Below the pieces are notes generated by a model. The model worked only from the letters and a program-made list of their open reading frames with translations. It ran no database searches and was not told where the DNA came from. Below, piece by piece: positions 7,875-14,200 of a stretch of 16,327 nt of DNA (positions within the stretch are counted from its first letter, which is position 1; each line of letters begins with the position of its first letter). The position numbers and the translations under genes are program-made. The stretch is taken from the NCBI GenBank assembly GCA_027577415.1, contig JANBQS010000508.1, forward strand, positions 1-16,327. The letters are read 5' to 3'. This stretch comes from Coemansia sp. RSA 922. Its lineage: Eukaryota > Kickxellomycota > Kickxellomycetes > Kickxellales > Kickxellaceae.

Positions 7875-8293
7875 CTATTTTGCAATACGTTCACTTATAT
7901 AACTTCGTAGCTCAGAGTAATGGCCAGAGCTATCTCCCGAAGCATTGTATATAAATTTGAAGCAGTTTCCCTCATCTCTGGTTGCCCTCTTAATGCCTAC
8001 CAACACATTACTGGCATTGGCAGGCATGTCATTAATCCTCCCTTTAAAGTAAAACACATAGATTTTCTTATCCATATCAATGTCATTAGAAATTGAGTGA
8101 ACATCTTTATCTCTAAATTCTTCCATGCCAAGTATAAATTTTCAAGGTCTACTCCTTGTAAACGCCGCGATACTGCCTGTCCGTTACAGATGCAATTACT
8201 TACAATAAGTAACGCACCTTCGGAGCCCACGAACTGTGTAAAGTTGGAAGTATTACGAATTAGTAGCAGACCAGGGCACTCTGACATTGACAT
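7875..8293 (-). pseudogene. Tandem-family copy D, broken by a one-base frameshift
   Basis: Two overlapping minus-strand frames each match half of the family. The first starts at ATG 8293 (MSMSECPG) and supplies the helix (NFTQFVG), strand (ALLIVSN) and helix (AVSRRLQG). The second, ending at 7875, supplies KFILGMEEF, then KKIYVFYFKG, a helix and FKFIYNASGD like the other copies. The switch falls in a run of four T (plus) at 8139-8142; one missing base there accounts for it. In addition the TATA box (8298-8304, same TTTTATACCTG as gene A) is only 4 bases before the ATG instead of 88-102, suggesting the leader was deleted. Two defects favour a pseudogene; a sequencing error in the T-run would explain only one of them. 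Confidence 0.6.
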
Positions 8294-8471
8294 ATAGTTT
8301 TATACCTGAAGAATAGCTAGAGTATGAGTGTCATATTGGTCCACCAGTTGTCATGCGTGGTGTGTGTTATTGCTGCCTCTGCTAGCTCTGGCTATGCTAG
8401 TGGATCAACTGGGAACTCTAGTGTTGCCGATGTCTGTAATACTAAAAAGAATAAAACTGTAGGATAAAGAG

Positions 8472-8830
8472 AAGATGATGATGATAGACTGTTTTATTCC
8501 CAAGTGGGGCAGGTAATTATATGGGCGATTTTAATAATAAAAATTAGTTCAGCGTACTCAGTGCGAAAACATCAACACCCAGTCCCTGTGGCCATATGAA
8601 AGTAATTTACATTTATGGTCCCCCTATGAGGCCGAAACGCCTATTGTGAATTGAACCTGCACCGCTCTTGAGAATAATCGGAATTCATCCTCCCTATGTT
8701 TCCATGTTCGGGGCCATTTTGGCAGCCCGATAAACATTTTTATACTTGACATACCAATCATAATCCAAGTGAGTTGGTTCTAATTTTAAATGGCGGGCAT
8801 CACTCCACATTGATATGCCGATATCAGATT
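8472..8830 (-). mobile_element. Probable decayed 3' end of a non-LTR retrotransposon
   Basis: Read on the minus strand the element would end near 8472. It has a CCCCACTTGGG hairpin-like stretch, AATAAAA, then a short (ATC) repeat tail at 8475-8486, a common layout of non-LTR retrotransposon 3' ends. Before it are short coding-like pieces broken by stops: 8702-8827 includes the stretch HLDYDWYVKYKNVYRAAK, like the region before LINE reverse transcriptases, and another piece ending in VDVFALSTLN and a stop at about 8548. No intact reverse transcriptase motif or flanking duplication was found. The call rests on layout and is tentative. Confidence 0.35.
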
Positions 8831-9195
8831 ATATTGAGGTCAAATTATTCCATTACTTAGTAGTAATGGCTCTCCATGAACAACAGAGGAGGTTTAGAAC
8901 ACCATGACGTAATGTTGCTAGTTTGACGCCGTGCTCACAGTCAAGCTATGGCCATGTGTTTTGAGGCCGATTCGCTTGATTGCAACTATTCACACTGACT
9001 GTGAGCCTGAGATCAAGGGCGATTGCAACTTTGGCAGCCTCCACAGGCACCCAGAATGACTGAATCCCTTGAATGGCTCATCTGACCGGCACCACGTCCG
9101 CTCTAGTATTTCAGGGCATCCTTATTTCAGCTTTGTGGCATATTGGTACAATAGAAGATTTCCCACTTTTTTTGCCCCCCTCCCCACACACAAGC
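8831..9195. promoter_or_regulatory. Upstream region of the SPX gene with an 11-bp inverted repeat
   Basis: GCTCACAGTCA at 8933-8943 and its exact inverse complement TGACTGTGAGC at 8996-9006 are 52 bases apart. A direct repeat GATTGCAACT occurs at 8978-8987 and 9021-9030. These lie 180-260 bases upstream of the CACGTG site and may be distal control elements or traces of an old insertion. No gene was seen. Confidence 0.35.
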
Positions 9196-9253
9196 CACGT
9201 GAGAGGCTTGATCTGAGGCAGTCGGGAGGGTTCTCTCCCAGAACTATAAAAAG
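9196..9253 (+). promoter_or_regulatory. SPX gene promoter: CACGTG site and TATA box
   Basis: CACGTG sits at 9196-9201, the core bound by Pho4-type bHLH phosphate regulators (and also by Cbf1 or USF-type factors). TATAAAAAG is at 9245-9253, 44 bases further on and 136 bases before ATG 9390. A long pyrimidine-rich leader follows. The combination suits a phosphate-responsive SPX gene, but the assignment to Pho4 is inference. Confidence 0.6.
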
Positions 9254-9389
9254 GGCTGTTTGGTCTTCTCCACCAGTATTCTCTCTCCTCCTAACAGTTA
9301 TTTTGTTTTTGCCATTTATCTTTCTCTTCGCTCTTTTTTTTTCTTCTTTCTCAGCACTACTCTCTAACAATCGCTGGTCTTCTTGCACT

Positions 9390-11114
9390 ATGAAGTTTGA
9401 GCAGCAGCTAGCACTAAAGACTATTCCCTCGTGGGCGATTTACTACCTGAACTACAAGAAGCTCAAAGCCGTGCTGTACACCGATTTCGAGAGTTCCAGC
9501 AACAAACCAGTCTCCAATGGTACCATCGCCGAGGAACCCGTAGGCAAGTACCAGTTTTCTGTGACCCCCTTATCCTCTCTCTTTACTGCTGAGTCACAAA
9601 CTCAGTATTCTCTAACCAATGCTAATCCTCCACGTCTTTTTTTATCCCTTTTTTTAGAGGAAGAAGAAAATCAAGTCAACAGCCACATTGATGGCTACAC
9701 TGTCTTCCGCACATCGTTTTTGGCAGAAGTCGACAAAGTAAACAAGCGCTATGTCGAGCAAGAATCCGAGTCCAGCGAAAAGCTAAAATCGCTCAAGACC
9801 CAATGGAAGTCCGATATGTCTATTGAGGCGATAGAGGTATGGAAGGCAGATTTCATAAAGCTTCTTCGCAAGCTAGAGAATCTATCGGATTTCACTCAGT
9901 CCAATATTACTGCGTGTCGCAAGATTCTCAAAAAGGCAGACAAAGTTGCAGCGCAGCCGATGACGCTCAGTCTCTGGCCATTAGTGACCAACCTACGGTT
10001 TGCCAAATCCGAATCCGACGAAGCCCTACTCCACGATGCCCGTGCAGTCTGGCGCAAGCGCGCAGCCGTCTCAGTGCCTACCACCAGCCCACTCGAGGAG
10101 TCCAAGATGCGCCGCCTCACGCCAGCAGTATCCACAGTGTCCGAACTTGACCTAGCGTCGTTCCCAGCAGGCGAGATCTCCCGCGTCTGGGTCGCCCTAG
10201 CAGAAGACGGCATGGGCCTGCCAATCCGCGTACCAGTGATTATTGCCAAGGGCTCAGCCGAGGGCCCCGTAGTGGGGATTACAGCAGCGCTACACGGCAA
10301 CGAGCTCAACGGAATACCATTGATCCACCGCCTATTCGACGAAGTGCAGCCATCCAAGCTCCACGGAACCCTAGTCGCGGTACCAGTAGCCAACTCCCCA
10401 GGCTTCCTTTTGTCGCAGCGCGGATACACCGACGGCACTGATCTCAACCGCGTAATGCCAGGAAAGCCCAATGGTTCCAGTCCGCAGGTATATGCATATA
10501 ACCTAATGCATCGCATAATCAGGCACTTTGACTATCTCCTAGACATGCACACTGCGTCGCGCGGCCGCGTCAACTCGCTCTACGTACGTGCCAATCTCCT
10601 TGACTCGCGTACAGCCCGCATGGCGCGCCTGCAGAACCCGCAGATCATTGTACATAACACTAGTCCCGACGGTTCTCTCCGCGGCGCAGCCATGCAGCGA
10701 GGCATCCCGGCTATCACAGTCGAGATCGGAGACCCGTCTAGGTTCCAGAAACGCTTTGTCAGGAATGCGCTCATCGGCGTCACCAACATTCTCTCCCAAC
10801 TACGCATGATCCCGGACGAAGCCAATGCGTCAGAGTTTGAGCCCGTCGTCTGCACCCGCAGCTTTTGGATATTCGCAAAGTCTGGCGGCATCTTGACCGT
10901 CCATCCAGACGTCAATACCTGGGTGCGCTCGGGCGATCTGATCGCTACTATCCACAGTGTGTTTGGCGACTTGGAAGAAGAGTATTTTGCGCCTCAGGAC
11001 GGCATCATCGTCGGCAAGCACGTCGACCCAGTGTGCCAGAGCGGAAACCGCATCCTCCATCTCGGTGTCGTCGAAAATGAGCTTCCAGCCGTTGTAGACG
11101 ACGGCCACATGTAA
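9390..11114 (+). CDS. SPX domain fused to AstE/AspA-type zinc deacylase
   Basis: 574 residues unspliced, about 534 if the intron at 9540-9659 is removed. The frame is open upstream to 9069, but the TATA box lies inside that part and the SPX fold begins with MKF, so ATG 9390 is chosen. SPX, residues 1-190: MKFEQQL start, Tyr22/Lys26 in the second helix, and CRKILKKADK at 176-185, giving the basic patch that binds inositol pyrophosphates. After a linker (190-255) comes a succinylglutamate desuccinylase/aspartoacylase domain (256-560): zinc ligands in HGNELNG (His302, Glu305) and His387 of LLDMHTAS, substrate-site DLNRVMPG (351-358), and catalytic Glu445 in TVEIGDP. It therefore looks active as an N-acyl amino acid or related deacylase; the substrate is unknown. 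I infer control of the hydrolase, or its targeting, by phosphate status through SPX. No signal peptide, so probably cytosolic. It is convergent with the coiled-coil gene. Confidence 0.9.
   Translation: MKFEQQLALKTIPSWAIYYLNYKKLKAVLYTDFESSSNKPVSNGTIAEEPVGKYQFSVTPLSSLFTAESQTQYSLTNANPPRLFLSLFLEEEENQVNSHIDGYTVFRTSFLAEVDKVNKRYVEQESESSEKLKSLKTQWKSDMSIEAIEVWKADFIKLLRKLENLSDFTQSNITACRKILKKADKVAAQPMTLSLWPLVTNLRFAKSESDEALLHDARAVWRKRAAVSVPTTSPLEESKMRRLTPAVSTVSELDLASFPAGEISRVWVALAEDGMGLPIRVPVIIAKGSAEGPVVGITAALHGNELNGIPLIHRLFDEVQPSKLHGTLVAVPVANSPGFLLSQRGYTDGTDLNRVMPGKPNGSSPQVYAYNLMHRIIRHFDYLLDMHTASRGRVNSLYVRANLLDSRTARMARLQNPQIIVHNTSPDGSLRGAAMQRGIPAITVEIGDPSRFQKRFVRNALIGVTNILSQLRMIPDEANASEFEPVVCTRSFWIFAKSGGILTVHPDVNTWVRSGDLIATIHSVFGDLEEEYFAPQDGIIVGKHVDPVCQSGNRILHLGVVENELPAVVDDGHM
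9540..9659 (+). other. Probable intron within the SPX coding region
   Basis: The DNA here is pyrimidine-rich, holds two branch-like sites (CTAAC at about 9622, CTAAT at about 9632) and ends in a T-run followed by AG-AG at 9656-9659. It encodes an odd Ser/Leu/Phe stretch (residues 51-90) with no counterpart in SPX domains. It happens to lack stops and to be a multiple of three, hiding in the frame. The 5' site is uncertain: GTAGGC at 9540 (120 bases), GTGACC at 9561 (99 bases, same acceptor) or GTACCA at 9520 with the acceptor at 9657 all keep the frame. Confidence 0.6.
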
Positions 11115-11204
11115 TACCACTTTTTTTTTCAAACACATTTGATATGTGGAAATGCATTGTTTTTTTTATAACAAAGATGAATATGATGGATATTGAAATC
11201 GATG
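11115..11204. terminator. Short tail-to-tail 3' region
   Basis: Only 90 bases separate the stop codons of the SPX gene (plus) and the coiled-coil gene (minus). The stretch has two runs of eight or nine T on the plus strand and a weak hairpin CACAT-TTGAT-ATGTG at about 11133-11147. The two transcripts probably overlap at their 3' ends. No canonical AATAAA was seen. Confidence 0.4.
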
Positions 11205-14200
11205 CTACTGCTGGGTGCACTGCTCGGTAGCTTGCTCCTCCAGGGCATCAGATCGAGGCGCTTGCTGGTTGCGCCGCAGCCTACGCCGGTCTCCGTAGTT
11301 GCTCCGTGCACGGAGGGGATCGACTTTGACCGCAGCCTCCACGCCACTAGCACAAGTAGAAGCATTAGCGTCGGTGCCAAGCGCGTCAAAGCCAGGTGCA
11401 GTGCGCTTACGAGCAGGAAACCTGTTCTGCTGCTGGTCGTCGAGCATGCCGAGCCTAGAGTTGAGTGTGCTTGACGAGATGGGCGACAGAGTAGCAACCG
11501 AAGACGAAACTAGGTACGCACGCTTGTTCTCTTGCGCCATTGGCGTCCGCTGCGAAGCCAGCCTAGTCATTGCCGCCTTTGTCTTGCCATCAGGCGCCGG
11601 CGAGCAAGACTGTGCTGGCTGAGCCATCGCAGCCTCGAGCTCCATACGGCGCTGACACTGCGCCTCAAGGTCTCCGCGGACACGAGCAAGCTCGCCTTCA
11701 GTCGCCTCGAACTTAAGAACGCTATCGGCCAGCTCCTTGGCTAGAGACTCGGCCCGCTGCCGCTGCTTCTCTTCCTCGGCGTGCAGCTCAGTCATATCTG
11801 ATTTGTACATGTCGCGCAGTTTGACGTTCTTCTTCTCCAGCTTCTCGTTCAGCGCCTGCAGCCGCAAAATGTCTTGCTCATACTGCACGGACTCGCCCGT
11901 GCTGGTCTCCGTCCGAGCATTGGAAGCAGCTCCAGCAACCGCAGCGGCGGTCATCTCCTGAATAGCGCCGAGCAGCACTTTGTAGCTAGTTGAGGTGGCA
12001 TCGACGTCGATATCGGCAACTTGCGCACATCCCGGTAGTGCCGAAAGACTCTTGGCAACTTCCAACAGCTCAGCCGATACTGAAGCAACCATATCAAGAT
12101 GCTCTTGTCTAGCAGCAGCCGCGCCAACATCGGCATCGGCCAGCGATGACGTAGCACGGTCCAAGTTCTGCTGCAGATCAGCCGCAGCTTGCTCGTGGCG
12201 CTTGATCTCCTCTTGCAAGCGGTCGCCATTGGCAGCAATCTCCGCGACCCGAGTCTCCAGCTGCGCACGAGTGAGCGATGCCTCAGCAAGCCTCATCTCC
12301 AACGAATCGCGCTCAGTCACCAGCTTCTTGATATCAAGTGAGTTCTGAGCCAGGGCCTTGTCCAAATCAGCCTCGGCGTTCTCTGCGCGCAAAAGGTGCT
12401 CTGCAGCCTGTCCCTCCAACCGCTTGATGAGCTCATCCCTCTTCAGGCTCTCGTCGGTGGTAGCTTGGAGAAGCTCGCCTTGCTGGTCCATCTTTTCTAT
12501 AACCTCGGCAAACTCAGCGTCCTTAATATCCGCCAACTTGGTCATCATCAACTTGAGCTCTTCGATGTTCTCGCGAGCCAGGTCGCGCTCGACAACAAGA
12601 CGATCGATCGTATCAATTGCCTCTGCTAAGCTGGCGCGATCGCTCGTAGCAGTTTCCTCAAGGCTGGTCCGCTGGTCGATCTCGGCATGCATCGACGCAA
12701 TGGACTCCTCTAGCTCAGCACTCCTATGCTCACTGGCAGCAAGCTGCGACTCGAGTTTCTCGATCGTAGCATGCGCAGCGTCGCGCGCTTCGGTTTTGGC
12801 AGCCTCCAAGGCAATGTTGGCACTCTCCAGAGCAGCCTCGAGGGTGCTGACCTCAGTAGACTTGCTGCTCAGCTCGCCCTTCATATCAGCAATGACCTGC
12901 TCCATATCCGCCTGCATACCCTTCGAGCGATCAGCCAGCGCCTCGTAGTCTGCCCGCAGCTGCTCGCTCTCGCCAGACATCGCTCCCTTCGCGGACAGTG
13001 CCTTGCTGGTGGCCGCTCGCGAGTCCTCAAGCTCCTTCTCTAGCGCATCACACTTGGCGTGCTGAGTATACAGCTGCTGGCGCAGGCCTGTAATGTCAGC
13101 CTCCAGAGACTCGATGCGCTCAAGCGTCGCCTGTTTAGCCAACGCATATCCCGAGTGTATCTCAGAAATCGACTCTTGCAGCTTGGACAGGGCGTCGTGC
13201 TGGTCGCTCAGCTCCGCCTCAAGGTCGTCAATGCGGTGGCGCTGTTGCAGCTTGGCAGTAGTCGCCGTGCTAAGCTCAGCCTCGACGACGCCCAGGCGGT
13301 CGGAAAGGGCGTGTCGCTGCTCGATCTCATCTCCAATCTGCGTCGACAAGCGCACACACTCAGTCCTCTTCTTGTCCAGTGACAGGCCCAACTCAAGGAC
13401 CTGGCTTTCAAAGGCAGCGTGCTCCTCCTTGGCCTTGGAAAGCTCGGCAGCACGATCCGCAGAAGCTGCCTCCAAGTCCCTGAGCTGCACAGCGTAGGAC
13501 TCTGCCAGAGCCTGCTGCTCGCGACACTGCGCCTGAGCCTCGTTGTACTTTGCAGTCGTCGACTCGAGATCGGCACTCAGACTAGAGGCAAGCGATGACA
13601 CCCCAGCGTGCTTTGCCGAAAGCTGCTCGCGCTCATTGCGCAAAGCATCAAGCGCATCTCTCAAGCTGGCGTGCTCAGAGGTGACGTCGCCTAGCTGAGC
13701 ACTCTTGTCAGCAGCCTCTTGCAGTAACCCGTCTCGCTCGACAGTCACGGTGCCTAGTCGGGCCTTCAAATCGGTGATCGTGGCGTTACTAGCACTCTCG
13801 GTATTTCGCAGCAGCTTCACAGTCTCAGCAATAGCGGCTTCGGAGCTCTCGGCCAAAGACTTGTGATGCTGCACATCGCTGGTTAGTGCATCACACACGC
13901 GTTGAAGCTGGGCTACCTCCTCGATGGCACGGTCTTTCTGTGCGCTAAGGTCGTCCACCTGCGACTGGAGCACCCGACGAGTCTCGCCTGCAGCGAGCTC
14001 CGCACTCGCAGCCCTCGCTTGCAGCTGGTTGACTTCGTCTTCAGCGACGCTGAAATCGGCGAGCAGCTTATTGACATGCGTCTTAAGCTCCTGCAGCTCG
14101 TTGACTAGTTCCTCCTTGGCGCCAAGCGACAGATCCAGCTGCTCGCGTAGCTCAGCCTCAGAGTTCTTGCTGGCCGCAATGGTCTGCCGTAGCTCGTCGA

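Noticed and set aside
8100..8160. Intron or programmed frameshift as the cause of the frame switch in copy D
   Set aside because: The region is too short for an intron with plausible sites, and no slippery heptamer with downstream structure was recognised; a one-base deletion is simpler.
8640..8680. tRNA B-box-like GGTTCAATTC on the minus strand
   Set aside because: No matching A-box, anticodon arm or acceptor stem can be folded around it.
9896..10516. 206-codon antisense frame in the SPX-deacylase gene
   Set aside because: Antisense shadow caused by GC-rich codon use; the sense frame carries the zinc site.
12358..12948. 196-codon Ser/Ala-rich antisense frame and several similar ones up to 15543
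   Set aside because: Reverse complement of Ala/Glu/Leu-rich coiled-coil codons; no independent gene signals.
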